DNA from: Verrucomicrobiales bacterium
Lineage (GTDB): Bacteria; Verrucomicrobiota; Verrucomicrobiia; Verrucomicrobiales; V1-33
Direction of reading: 5' to 3'
NCBI GenBank assembly: GCA_028293125.1
Contig: JAQGPJ010000071.1
Span: 62,001-126,000, forward strand
DNA length: 64,000 bases
Of this stretch, positions 36,480 through 45,380 are shown in pieces. Under the pieces are notes generated by a model. The model worked only from the letters and a program-made list of their open reading frames with translations, did no database searches and was not told the origin of the DNA. The first letter of the stretch is position 1; each line of letters opens with the position of its first letter. Position numbers and translations under genes: made by a program.

Positions 36480-37046
36480 ATGGCAAAGACCCCACCTCCG
36501 GATCTGCATGATCTTATTGAGGAAATCCATGACCAGCTCATTGGCTCCATAATGCTTCAGCAGATGACTCTGTGCCGGAAAATCCCGGAGTCGGAGATCG
36601 ATATGTGGGCAACTCTTTATGCTTGGTGCGGTGACGACTGCCCCACAGCGGCCATCACTGAGGACGAGGCGGCGCGTCTTCCGGAATTATCCTGTCTCCC
36701 CTACTTGTCTCCGCGGAATCATGAGGTTTTCTCCGAGACATCCGCCTACATCCTTCCCGATTCCAAGCACTGGATCCTGGTGGCCCGGCATGCCGCCGCG
36801 CGGACAGAGTTTCCAGTCACGGAGGACGGGACCGTCGTTTATGAATGTCCCATGCTCACTTTTGTGTTCAACTTCGGAAACTGCGTGGGCACCGCCGCCT
36901 ACAGCCTTGACGGGGTTGCGACTCTTGAGGATCTCGACTGGAAGGCGGGCTGCTCCATGGCAGTGGCCCGGCAGTTCGACGGGCAGGAAATGGCGAGGAC
37001 CCGTCGGAAAATCCTTTTGGCCATCCGGAAGTTCTATCTGGATTAA
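36480..37046 (+). CDS. Hypothetical protein
   Basis: A 188-residue soluble protein starting MAKTPPPDLHDLIEEIHDQL, with clear amphipathic helices and beta segments (HWILVARHAAARTEFPVTED, MLTFVFNFGNCVGTAAYSLD). No signal peptide or membrane segment is seen. It contains six cysteines (one in CGDDC), but no known zinc motif. I recognise no family. It lies 120 bases before the P450 remnant on the same strand; there is no evidence that they were functionally linked. Confidence 0.7.
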   Translation: MAKTPPPDLHDLIEEIHDQLIGSIMLQQMTLCRKIPESEIDMWATLYAWCGDDCPTAAITEDEAARLPELSCLPYLSPRNHEVFSETSAYILPDSKHWILVARHAAARTEFPVTEDGTVVYECPMLTFVFNFGNCVGTAAYSLDGVATLEDLDWKAGCSMAVARQFDGQEMARTRRKILLAIRKFYLD

Positions 37047-37168
37047 AAGGCTGAAGCCTGGTGCCGGGAAACAGCATCGGCCATGTCCACTGTATCCTGC
37101 ATGCAGGCCCGGCCAGCGCGTTGCCGCACCATGTGTCGGGGACAACTGCTGGAGCCGCACTTCCCGCG

Positions 37169-38177
37169 TGGGAGGCGCGGAGGCGGGTAATTCTCTTTGA
37201 TGAGGCGCAGAAACTCCTTTGCCGTGCGGCATGCCTGTGGGCTGGTGTGCCGCTGAGGGAGCGCGAGGCCGGCCGCCGGACGTCGGATTTTGGCCTGATG
37301 GTGGACGGCTTCGGTGGCGTTGGACTCCGCTGCTGGCGTGGCAAAGCCGCGCCGACGGACCAAAAAATGGATCGAGGGTCTGGTGGCCGAAACGCGCGGC
37401 CGCACCTTGCCGGTTGCTCCCGGCACCGTTCTGCATGTGATCGCCACCCACCGGGACGGCGGGGGGAATCTTCTCGACACCCATACCGCTGCAGTCGAGA
37501 TCATCAATGTGCTGCGGCTCACTGTGGCGGTCGCCACTTGGATCGCCTTCGCCGCCTTGGCGCTGCATGAACATCCGGAGTGGCACCGTCGCCTGCGGGA
37601 GGCTGGTGCGGAAAATGAGGAAAGGCTGACATGGTTTGCCCAGGAGGTGCGCCGGTATTATCCTCCCTTCGGTCCATTCGTTGGAGTCCGGGTGCGCGCG
37701 GATTTTGAATCGCGGGGGGCGGATTTCAAACAGGGCACTCTGGTGCTGCTGGACCTCTACGGCACCAACCGTGATCCGCGGGAATGGCAGGACCCGGAGC
37801 GGTTTGCGCCCCAGCGTTTCCGCAACTGGAGCGGCAACCCCTTCAATTTCATTCCGCAGGGAGGTGGCAACCCCCACCGCAGCCACCGCTGCACCGGGGA
37901 GCGGGTCGCCGTCGAACTGCTCAAAGCCTCTCTGCGGCTGCTGATGTCCCGCATGGAGTATGAGGTGCCCCCGCAGAATCTGTACTTTCCTCTGTCATGT
38001 ATGCCGACGCTGCCCAAAAGCGGGTTTGTGAGGCAGGTGAGGGCCGTGATGTCTGACCTCAAATTGCGGGCGGGACTTGTCTCCCCGCCAAAACGGAGGG
38101 AGCCGCCTGGCTGTATATACGCTTCATCAGGTTCAAGTCCGGCAACGCCGGGTTCCATCGCCGGTTCATTGGAATGA
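37169..38177 (+). pseudogene. CYP152-type cytochrome P450 (fatty-acid peroxygenase) remnant
   Basis: The coding sequence is split between two frames and lacks its 5' third. Phase starting near 37169 encodes RRRVILFDEAQKLLCRAACL, then WAGVPLREREAGRRTSDFGL and MVDGFGGVGLRCWRGKA. A one-base shift near 37340 moves homology to the next phase: RRTKKWIEGLVAETRGRTLP, LLDTHTAAVEIINVLRLTVA, WNPFNFIPQGGG-type segment (NPFNFIPQGGGNPHRSHRCT) with the haem-ligand cysteine, and YEVPPQNLYFPLSCMPTLPK. These match the P450-BSbeta/CYP152 family, which hydroxylates or decarboxylates fatty acids with hydrogen peroxide. About the first 130 residues are missing. It is most likely inactive. Confidence 0.82.
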
Positions 38178-38495
38178 TTCAGAAAAATCACGCCTGCTTT
38201 CAGCAGCAAAGGCTCCATGGCAAAAAGTCATAATTTTTCCTTCATATCCTGCGTATTGCGTCGGAAGCCCTGCCGCTGGTTCTGTGCTTGTCGGGGAAAT
38301 AGCCATAATCGGCCCCGGCATTAAACCAGCAGAGGCCGGCCCTGCGGAACACGCTGACGGCAGCAGGGAATAAGCAGTGTCCGGCTCTCCGGATCATAGC
38401 GAACCCCCCCCATTCCCTGTGCGGTCCCAGGCGTTCAGCATTCCTGACAGCAACCCAACCCCACTTACAGCACGGCAACCTCAATACCAACATCA
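38178..38495. other. Intergenic region without recognised features
   Basis: No gene, RNA or clear regulatory site is recognised between the P450 remnant and the membrane protein gene. It presumably carries the latter's promoter. Confidence 0.35.
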
Positions 38496-39509
38496 ATGAA
38501 CACCTCACCTCAAGTCACGGATCTTCCGCACTCCTCCCGTATTCCTGTGAACGCTCCACGGTCTGCGCGCCGTATCTCATGGGGGGCGGTTCTCGCTGGG
38601 GCTGTCATGGCTTTGGCCTTGCAGCTTCTGCTCACCCTGCTGGGGGCGGGAATTGGGCTCAGCACCATCAATCCCATGTCGGAAAGCGGTAATCCCGCCC
38701 AGGGACTGGGAACCGGAGCTGCGATCTGGTGGTTCATCACCGGGCTGTTGTCGCTGTTTGCGGGCGGTTGGGTGGCAGGACGGCTGTCGGGCACTCCGCG
38801 CCCTACGGACAGCACTCTGCACGGGCTGCTGACATGGGGGCTGAGCACCCTAGTTACTTTTTATCTGATCACCACCTCGCTTGGCTCCCTGATCAGCGGA
38901 GCTGCCGGAATGCTGGGCAGGGGACTGAGCGCTGCGGGCCATGGTGTGGCCGCGATGGCTCCCCAAGCCGGACAGGCCATCAATGACGCCCTGAAGCAGA
39001 ATGGGATCGACACCACCCAGATCCGCAATGAGGCCGAAACCCTGCTGCGCCAGACGGGCAAGCCCGCTTTGCAGCCCGAAAATCTTCAGAATCAGGCCCA
39101 GAACGCCGGAGACCAAGCTCAGAATCAGGCGCAGGCCGCGGCTGAAAATCCCCAGAATGCCGGCGCGGATCTTGATACTTTGATGAAGAACCTGTTCCGT
39201 GAGGGACAGGACACCGTAGCCGCGGCTGACCGCGATGCGGCGGTGAATGTGGTAATGCAGCGCACCGGTAAACCACGTCCCGAAGCTGAGCAGATCGTGG
39301 ACCGCTGGATTGCCACTTGGCAGACCACCAAGCAAAAAGCCAAGGAAGTGGCTGCCCAGGCGGAGCAAAAAGCCCGCGAAGCCGGGGAGAAGGCTGCGTC
39401 CGGTCTGTCCAAACTGTCTCTGATGGCCTTTTTCGCCTTGGTGCTGGGAGCCGGTGCCGCCGCTTTCGGTGGACGTCATGCCACCCCCGATACTGTTTTG
39501 GAAGTCTGA
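38496..39509 (+). CDS. Uncharacterised membrane protein with coiled-coil Gln/Ala-rich region
   Basis: A 337-residue inner-membrane protein. Hydrophobic segments are at ~30-58 (WGAVLAGAVMALALQLLLTL), ~75-97 (AIWWFITGLLSLFAGGWVAG), ~112-140 (WGLSTLVTFYLITTSLGSLI) and near the C-terminus (~308-325, LMAFFALVLGAGAAAFGG). Between the third and fourth lies a ~150-residue soluble part rich in Gln, Asn and Ala (NLQNQAQNAGDQAQNQAQAA) and a charged helix with KAKEVAAQAEQKAREAGEKA. The layout matches hypothetical membrane proteins found with YciE/F- and DUF2382-type stress genes. No enzymatic motif is seen. It is followed by a strong terminator. Confidence 0.8.
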   Translation: MNTSPQVTDLPHSSRIPVNAPRSARRISWGAVLAGAVMALALQLLLTLLGAGIGLSTINPMSESGNPAQGLGTGAAIWWFITGLLSLFAGGWVAGRLSGTPRPTDSTLHGLLTWGLSTLVTFYLITTSLGSLISGAAGMLGRGLSAAGHGVAAMAPQAGQAINDALKQNGIDTTQIRNEAETLLRQTGKPALQPENLQNQAQNAGDQAQNQAQAAAENPQNAGADLDTLMKNLFREGQDTVAAADRDAAVNVVMQRTGKPRPEAEQIVDRWIATWQTTKQKAKEVAAQAEQKAREAGEKAASGLSKLSLMAFFALVLGAGAAAFGGRHATPDTVLEV

Positions 39510-39573
39510 CCCACCACCGAACAACCGGTCCAACCGCTCCTCCAACTGAGGGCGGAACCGGGGATGCCACACG

Positions 39574-39620
39574 CGGCGCGGAATTCACCGGTTTTCGGTA
39601 ATTCCGCGCCGTTTGTCTTT
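39574..39620 (+). terminator. Rho-independent terminator
   Basis: A 12-bp perfect stem (cggcgcggaatt / aattccgcgccg) with an inner accg/cggt pairing is followed by tttgtctttt. It closes the membrane protein transcription unit. Confidence 0.85.
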
Positions 39621-39731
39621 TCAAATCGGGCTGTGATTTCCGGATAGGCCCCTACTTGGGATTTACACGTTTGCGGATAATCAGATAGAAAAAGAATGCG
39701 GAAGGATTGAAATTTACTTTTGGTATTTTTC

Positions 39732-39992
39732 ATGAAAATCCGTCGGTATATCGAATGCCTATCCAACGAAATGGAGCGCAAAGGCGGTTTTGCTTCTGTC
39801 AGCGTTCTTTTTAATGAAAGGGAGCACCATTGGAAGGTCAGCGCGGAAAATACTAAAACGGGTGCATGGGCCTGTCATCTGATCCCGGAATCGGTGTGTC
39901 GCCGCTATGAAAACTTGTCTTCGGAGGCCATTTCCGCCCATATTCAGAGGTGTTTCCTCCTGTCCGGCGTTCCCGCCTTTGAATGTCGGTGA
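39732..39992 (+). CDS. Small hypothetical protein
   Basis: An 86-residue soluble protein from ATG 39732 (MKIRRYIECLSNEMERKGGF). Two short strands, SVSVLFNEREHHWKVSAENT, and two helices can be imagined. The upstream 60 bases are AT-rich, consistent with a promoter, and the coding part has lower GC than its surroundings. No family is recognised. Confidence 0.5.
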   Translation: MKIRRYIECLSNEMERKGGFASVSVLFNEREHHWKVSAENTKTGAWACHLIPESVCRRYENLSSEAISAHIQRCFLLSGVPAFECR

Positions 39993-40141
39993 ATTTGATG
40001 GCTGACCGCCATTAGTGTTTCCGGATTGCTTCACTGGACTGCTGCTTTCCGATTATCCAACAAAGCAGCGCAGGTTTGGGATTTTGCCCATGCCGGTTGG
40101 AAGCCGTATTCTCAACATTTCCAGCCGGAATCACTTCCCGC

Positions 40142-40399
40142 CTAAAGCGCCCTGTCAAGAATGGTGAAGATCGTCACGTCGGACAGCCCGGCAAACGAGG
40201 CGTCCCACAGACTGTCAACCGCCGGGTGCAGCACCAGGAAACGTTCGGTGCCAAGGAGCAGGAGGCAGTGCTCCCTGATGATGTCGCCAATCCGCACCCC
40301 CTGAACATGGACGCGGATGCGCCCACAACCGCGCCATTGGGGATCGGACGGCCCGGGATGGGCCTTAATGGCAAAATCCTGCGGTTGTCTGAAAATCAT
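40142..40399 (-). CDS. Small hypothetical protein, possible immunity-protein fold
   Basis: An 85-residue frame from ATG 40399: MIFRQPQDFAIKAHPGPSDP, then strands RIRVHVQGVRIGD and a C-terminal helix SLWDASFAGLSDVTIFTILD. The pattern of an N-terminal FAI strand, a central I-G-D turn and a final L-W-D-x-x-F-x-x-L helix resembles single-domain immunity proteins of polymorphic toxin systems (Imm42-like), but I cannot verify this. No toxin gene is adjacent. Protein-like composition makes it more convincing than the overlapping plus-strand frame. Confidence 0.4.
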   Translation of the reverse strand: MIFRQPQDFAIKAHPGPSDPQWRGCGRIRVHVQGVRIGDIIREHCLLLLGTERFLVLHPAVDSLWDASFAGLSDVTIFTILDRAL

Positions 40400-40570
40400 G
40401 GCGGGCTGTCACGGTGCAACGGGCCTGCGCCACCACCGTGCGGCGCATGGATAGTGTTGTTTCCGGATCGTTGATTATGACTCTGCGCCAAGGCAACCGG
40501 GACTTTGCCAGACCTCCTATTGCCCACCGCCTCCCTGTGCGCATCGTCCAGATCCGGTTTTATTCTTCGC

Positions 40571-41008
40571 ATGATCATCATCCGTCCCGCAACTCCCGCG
40601 GACCTCCCCGTACTCGCGGGGATTTTCCTCTCCTCCCGGCAGCACGCCTTCCCATGGGAGGATGCCAGTTCCTTTCAAACCGGAGACTTCGACGCACAGA
40701 GGGAGGGAGAGGTCATCAGGCTGGCGGAGGACGCCTCCACCGGCCAGCCGCTTGGGTTTATCTCGGTCTGGACCCCGGAGCGCTTTATCCACCACCTGTT
40801 TGTCGACCCCGACCGGCTGGGGCAGGGTGTTGGCCGGAGGCTGCTGGACGACCTTGCCTCCTAGCTGCCGCCTCCTTGGCGGCTCAAATGCAAAACCGCC
40901 AACCGGGCGGCCCAGGGTTTCTACCTCCATCTCGGCTGGCGCGAACTGTGCCGCGTGGACGATCCCGCGGGGGAATATGCGCTGATCGAGTTTGGAGTTG
41001 CCGCCTGA
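40571..41008 (+). pseudogene. GNAT-family N-acetyltransferase interrupted by one amber codon
   Basis: The frame opens MIIIRPATPADLPVLAGIFL and carries the acetyl-CoA-binding core IHHLFVDPDRLGQGVGRRLL. It meets TAG at 40862-40864 directly after LLDDLAS, then continues in the same phase: PPPWRLKCKTANRAAQGFYL followed by HLGWRELCRVDDPAGEYALI and ends at TGA 41006. The second part is the normal C-terminal half of a GNAT enzyme (C-K-T-A-N-x-x-A-x-x-F-Y-x-x-x-G-W). Without the stop it would be a 145-residue protein of normal length. A single base change (from CAG or TGG) explains it. The truncated product lacks the last strands and is probably inactive unless the stop is read through. Confidence 0.85.
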
Positions 41009-41013
41009 TGTGT

Positions 41014-42669
41014 TTATGGGGATTCCGCTTTCGTTTTTCCATTGGCGCGCTCCGGCAGTGCCTGGCCAGCGGCATCTATTTCCGTAACCGTGATGGCTGC
41101 AAAAACGCGGGAGTCATCGGAGGTTCCGCTGAGGGAAAAGAACGCTGTGTGACGATGCGGGACCATGCCGGCAAAATCAACTTCGATGGCATTGTTTTCG
41201 GGGCCGGCCACTATATCCACTGAACCTGACAGCTTTGTCACTTCCCCCTCCACCCAAGGAAGTATCAAGATCCTGATCGCCGGCTGCGCGCCGTCAGCGC
41301 CGGGTGCAGACCCGCCTTCGCCGGAGGAGCCGGGATCTTTCACGGGCGCTGTTTCAGTTCCAGCACCGGGCCCGTTGCCGTTTTCCGCCGGTGCAAAAAT
41401 TTCCACTTTCGCCTCCACACCGGACCGCGTGATGGCTGAGGGGGCCGTCATCAGATCCACGCCTTTCCGCTGACTCAGTTCCCGCATCAGCATTTGGAAG
41501 CCCGGATCGTCCAGCAGCTGGTTCTCCAGCGGATAATCGATGAAGAGATTAATAAACTTGGTGGACAGGAAAACGGTGGGCCCTGTCTTTCCCCGGACGT
41601 TTGGCAGTTTTTGATCCAGGGTCCAATGCGCGGCAGTAGTCAGAGTGGCCCGCAGTCCGGCGGCTCCGCTGTCATACACGACGGACGCTCCGTTTCCCAT
41701 GGGCACTCCCCATGCCCGCAGGCGGGCCTCGATAACATTGCCGGGGTCCGGTTCATCCGCCAAGCCAGGCGCTTGGCGCAGATCCTTTTCGGACAGAATG
41801 TATTCCCGGCTGACCAGTTCGCGGTCATCAGGCGGCTGGCCATCCTCCCCTGTCCAAGGCACGAAGGTCAGCACCCCGGCTTCCGGGCATGCCACCCGGC
41901 ACTGCACCGAGGCAGCATACCACTCCACGGCCTCCATCAGGGCCATGGTCTGAAACGGCAGGCTGAGGGTGGTGGAGGTGATTTTTTCCGCCACCGCCGG
42001 GTCCTCCGGCATTCTGAAGGTCATGGCGGCGATTTCCGCACGATTCAGGTGGTTGAGGGCTTTGGCTCGGCTAAGAAGATGGTCCACAGCGGCGGGGATG
42101 GATTGGGGCTGGTCCAGCTGCAGGTCCGTCAGGCCGTAATGGACCGTCAGTTGCCGGAAGGCCAGAGCCTCAGCCTCCTGCTCCGGGGTCCGGACTGAAA
42201 CCGAAGCCGGAACGGGATTTCCTGGCCGGGCCACAGCGGCCTCCTGAAACAGAGGACGGTGAACTGGCCGGGACGCCTGATCCATGCCGCTGCCGGACGG
42301 ATGCCGGAGTTGAAAATGCACCACCAGAGCCGCGCCCGTCAGCAGGGCCGCCGCAGCCAGAGTGCGCCGGGTCCATGGATGGCGGCGGTGTCCGACGGGA
42401 GGCTGTGGAATGGGAATGAAAATGGGAACAGACTGGGCCACGGAATCGGAACCGGCGGGAGTGGCCGTGATGGCGGACAGCCAGGCAGCGGTTGGAACCC
42501 GTGTCCCCGCCGGGGCAAAGTGCCCCTCCAGCGCCGTCTCCAGCCTGGCCGCATGGACCAGAGTGCGGGCGGATGAGGGATCAAGGCACAGGGTTTCCTC
42601 CAGCAGGCGCTGGTCCCCATCGGTAAGGGTGCCGGCCAGATGGGCTTCGATAAGGGTGAGTGGAATCAT
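41014..42669 (-). CDS. Putative anti-sigma factor with secretin-like periplasmic region
   Basis: A 551-residue membrane protein whose start overlaps the stop of the ECF sigma gene (ATGA), so the two are translationally coupled. The N-terminal ~60 residues form a short helical cytoplasmic domain (MIPLTLIEAHLAGTLTDGDQ), a single membrane helix lies at ~102-118 (RTLAAAALLTGAALVVHF), and the rest is periplasmic. The periplasmic part includes a STN/secretin-N-like stretch and a segment, MRELSQRKGVDLMTAPSAIT, that recalls the V-L-S-A-P-x-x-x-T core of secretins, then RSGVEAKVEI. This combination suggests an anti-sigma protein whose outer part senses an envelope signal. The anti-sigma role is inferred from position and topology. 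Confidence 0.7.
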   Translation of the reverse strand: MIPLTLIEAHLAGTLTDGDQRLLEETLCLDPSSARTLVHAARLETALEGHFAPAGTRVPTAAWLSAITATPAGSDSVAQSVPIFIPIPQPPVGHRRHPWTRRTLAAAALLTGAALVVHFQLRHPSGSGMDQASRPVHRPLFQEAAVARPGNPVPASVSVRTPEQEAEALAFRQLTVHYGLTDLQLDQPQSIPAAVDHLLSRAKALNHLNRAEIAAMTFRMPEDPAVAEKITSTTLSLPFQTMALMEAVEWYAASVQCRVACPEAGVLTFVPWTGEDGQPPDDRELVSREYILSEKDLRQAPGLADEPDPGNVIEARLRAWGVPMGNGASVVYDSGAAGLRATLTTAAHWTLDQKLPNVRGKTGPTVFLSTKFINLFIDYPLENQLLDDPGFQMLMRELSQRKGVDLMTAPSAITRSGVEAKVEIFAPAENGNGPGAGTETAPVKDPGSSGEGGSAPGADGAQPAIRILILPWVEGEVTKLSGSVDIVAGPENNAIEVDFAGMVPHRHTAFFSLSGTSDDSRVFAAITVTEIDAAGQALPERANGKTKAESP

Positions 42670-43250
42670 AACGGCTGGACGTTGGAAATTGGACGGGGTG
42701 CGGGGCTGTCATCCTCCTCTTCCTGCCGTGACAGGCGGCGGCGGATGCAGTCCCCCAGCGCGGCCCGCAGACGGCTGAGCTGCTGGTAAATGGCAGTGGC
42801 GGAGGTCCCGAAGCGGGAGGCCAGCTGGCTGATTTCCTCGCGACCCGCGTAGCGGCGCGTGAGCAAATCCGTGGACCGGGCGGGCAGATGCTCCAGGCAT
42901 TCCGCCAAGGCGGTTTCGGTTCCCTGCGCGGTGGAGCTGCCGGAGGATACAGTCATTTCCTCTCCAAAAGCCCGGTCCAGAGCCTCCACCGCCTCCGGTC
43001 CCATGGTCAGCAGGCAGCGGCTGTCCCTCCGCAGCTGGTCGAAGACCTTGTGCCGCGCAATGCCCCGCCCCCACGCCCCAAAGGAGCGCGCCGGGTCATA
43101 GTGGTGGAAATTCCGCCACAGGGTCAGCGCCACCTCCTGCATCACATCCTCCCGCGCCGCCGGCAGCCTGACCACGCTGGCGATGAAGGCGCGCAGATCC
43201 GCCTCATGGGCCAGAAACAGTTTTTCGAAACGGCGGGCAGTATTGATCAT
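42666..43250 (-). CDS. ECF sigma factor
   Basis: A 194-residue ECF sigma factor. Region 2 includes RRFEKLFLAHEADLRAFIAS and EDVMQEVALTLWRNFHHYDP; region 4 includes LPARSTDLLTRRYAGREEIS followed by QLASRFGTSATAIYQQLSRL. It resembles the verrucomicrobial/planctomycete ECF class that pairs with FecR-like or other membrane anti-sigma genes. ATG 43250 (MINTARRFEKLF) is preferred to the upstream TTG at 43298. Its stop codon is embedded in the start of the downstream membrane protein gene. The pair probably controls an envelope or surface-polysaccharide regulon. Confidence 0.88.
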   Translation of the reverse strand: MINTARRFEKLFLAHEADLRAFIASVVRLPAAREDVMQEVALTLWRNFHHYDPARSFGAWGRGIARHKVFDQLRRDSRCLLTMGPEAVEALDRAFGEEMTVSSGSSTAQGTETALAECLEHLPARSTDLLTRRYAGREEISQLASRFGTSATAIYQQLSRLRAALGDCIRRRLSRQEEEDDSPAPRPISNVQPL

Positions 43251-43385
43251 GGGACGGGCTTCCTCCACTCTTTCGCGGGGAAGCCCGTTTTTTGACAAAG
43301 ATTTCCGCCAAAGCGGTGACTTCGGGAATTCAGACGGTCACATGCCGCCGGGTGCCGGCTATGGTGAATCCTTATGGAGCCCCGC

Positions 43386-45380
43386 TCAGCCACCCATTAA
43401 AGGCCGCACGGCATCCGCCCAGAGCTGATAGCCTTTGGCGGAGGGGTGGAGGCTGTCAGGCATCAGATCGGCGGGGATATGGCCGGCGGCATCCAGGAAC
43501 TGTGGCCCGATGTCCAGGAAGACCGCTCCGGCGGCCTTGGCCATGTCCGGGAGCAGGGCGTTGATGGCAGTGATCTCCGCGCGGGCGGGATCGGAGGCGG
43601 AGCCTCCGCGCGGAAGGACGCCCATCAGAATGATTTTGGCGGATGGGCATTTGAATTTGGCCTGCAGCATGACGGCCTCGATGCCCTCCGCGATTTCGGC
43701 GGGGGTGTTTTTGCGCGCGTTTTCAGTGCCGGCGAGGTTGTTGGTGCCGATGAGGATGACGATGGTTTTGGGGCTCAGGCCGTCGAGTTCCCCGTGGCCG
43801 ATGCGCCACAGCACATTCTGCGTGCGGTCCCAGCCAAAGCCGAGATTCAGCGCGGAGCGCCCGGCGCGCAGTGCGTCCCAGAACTCCTGGCCTCGGCCGC
43901 GGTTGGGCTCATGCGGTTGTCCGCCCCAGAAGTGGGTGATGGAGTCGCCGATGAACACCAGTTCCGGCTTTTCCGTGCGGATCAGCCGGAGGACGGCGGC
44001 ATGGCGCTGGTCCCAATCATAAAAATCCTGTTCCAGCCGGCTGCGGGGGATGCAGGCAGTGTTTTCGGCAGTGCCGGGGGATTCCAGAAAAGGGGTGCTG
44101 GTCACCAAGCCGCGGGAATCCGTGGCGGTCAGGAAAAAGGTGAGGAGCTGCTCCTCCGGCAGGGCAGCGGTGAGGGTGGATCCAGTGACGGTGGCAGGCA
44201 GGGTGCGCCAGGCGCGGGTCTGCCACCTGCCGGTGTCCGTGGTGACGTGCAGGGCGGCGGAGGCCGGAGCCGGCCCGGACAGCACGGCGGCGCTGACCCT
44301 GCGGCCCCCCACGCTCATTTCCCCCAGGCGGGTCAGCGGCGGGGACCCGGAGCCGGAGCCGGGACGCAGCACGCTGTCGATGAAGGCGTCCACCTCCCGG
44401 AAGGTCCAGATATGGCCGTGCGGCAGATCCACCTGCACGGACAGAGTGCGGCGCTCCTCCGGAATCAGGCGGAAGGTTTTGCGGTAACTGTCCGGCGGGT
44501 AGGCGAAATCATGCGTGCCGTTGAGGAAAAGCACCGGGCAGACCGCATTGGGCAATGTCTGCGAGGGATCCAGCAGGCGCAGCCAGCGGCTGCGGCCATC
44601 CTCCGTCATGGCTGCCAGGGTGCGGTCCCGCCAGTAACTGTTGTCACCCAGAAAGCCGCAGCCGTACACCGGCACCGCCACTTTCAGCTTGGGATCCAGT
44701 CCGGCGGTCAGACAGGTGAGGTAGCCGCCCCAGCTGATGCCGGTGATGCCAACACGGCCGGCGTCCACCTCCGGCAGGGAGGCCAGCAGGGCATGGCCAC
44801 GCAGCACGGCGGCGACCGCATGGTAGGTCCACGTGTCCCGGGCGGCGGCGTCTGTGAAGTTAGTGAATTTGGTGCCGTCGTCCTGATTGGGCCCGGCGTC
44901 CGCGTGCCGCTGCCCGTCCGGTCCCTGTCCGGAGGTATCCATGGCCAAGGCGGCGTAGCCGCGCTCCGCCCAATGCTGCGCCCATTCCTGAAAAGCCTTG
45001 CCGCCGCCGCCATGCACCAGCAGCACCGCCGGCCATGGGCCGGGCGTTTTCGCCGCGTCCGGCAGCCCCAGCCAGGCAAAGACACGCGTGGGGTTGCCCT
45101 TCAAAGGCTCACCCTCATACCACACCTGCTGTGTGAGCCTCTGCACCGTTCCCCGCGTGCTGGCGGGCGGGGCACCCAGCAGCCGCGGCACATCCCACAG
45201 CATGGCGGCGGTAAGGGGCGCTGCCGGTTCCGGCTGCGGTGGCTGCTGCTTTTGCTCCTGCGCTGGTGCCTCCTGAGCCGGAGCCATGGAGAACGCAATC
45301 AGAAAGATGAATGCCGGCAACAGAGGCGAAAGTCTCAATGACAGGCAGGAGCGGGCGGATGAGGATTGGCGTTTTCCCAT
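43386..45380 (-). CDS. Fused acetylesterase (alpha/beta hydrolase) and SGNH/GDSL hydrolase
   Basis: A 664-residue exported protein with two catalytic domains. After a signal peptide (LSPLLPAFIFLIAFSMAPAQ), residues ~60-345 form an alpha/beta hydrolase of the acetyl-xylan-esterase type: AVLLVHGGGGKAFQEWAQHW, nucleophile in GITGISWGGYLTC, aspartate in LNGTHDFAYPP and histidine in DLPHGHIW. After a ~90-residue linker domain, residues ~445-664 form an SGNH hydrolase: ELVFIGDSITHFWGG, VILIGTNNLAGT and DSLHPSAKGYQLW. It probably removes acyl groups from polysaccharides outside the cell. ATG 45380 is chosen for the signal peptide. Confidence 0.87.
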   Translation of the reverse strand: MGKRQSSSARSCLSLRLSPLLPAFIFLIAFSMAPAQEAPAQEQKQQPPQPEPAAPLTAAMLWDVPRLLGAPPASTRGTVQRLTQQVWYEGEPLKGNPTRVFAWLGLPDAAKTPGPWPAVLLVHGGGGKAFQEWAQHWAERGYAALAMDTSGQGPDGQRHADAGPNQDDGTKFTNFTDAAARDTWTYHAVAAVLRGHALLASLPEVDAGRVGITGISWGGYLTCLTAGLDPKLKVAVPVYGCGFLGDNSYWRDRTLAAMTEDGRSRWLRLLDPSQTLPNAVCPVLFLNGTHDFAYPPDSYRKTFRLIPEERRTLSVQVDLPHGHIWTFREVDAFIDSVLRPGSGSGSPPLTRLGEMSVGGRRVSAAVLSGPAPASAALHVTTDTGRWQTRAWRTLPATVTGSTLTAALPEEQLLTFFLTATDSRGLVTSTPFLESPGTAENTACIPRSRLEQDFYDWDQRHAAVLRLIRTEKPELVFIGDSITHFWGGQPHEPNRGRGQEFWDALRAGRSALNLGFGWDRTQNVLWRIGHGELDGLSPKTIVILIGTNNLAGTENARKNTPAEIAEGIEAVMLQAKFKCPSAKIILMGVLPRGGSASDPARAEITAINALLPDMAKAAGAVFLDIGPQFLDAAGHIPADLMPDSLHPSAKGYQLWADAVRPLMGG

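Noticed and set aside
30059-41008. Genomic island integrated at the tmRNA 3' end
   Set aside because: No integrase, no IS element and no repeat of the tmRNA 3' end was found in the window, so the idea is only suggestive.
43446-45341. A 631-codon open frame antisense to the fused hydrolase
   Set aside because: Shadow of a GC-rich gene whose sense product has two full catalytic domains.
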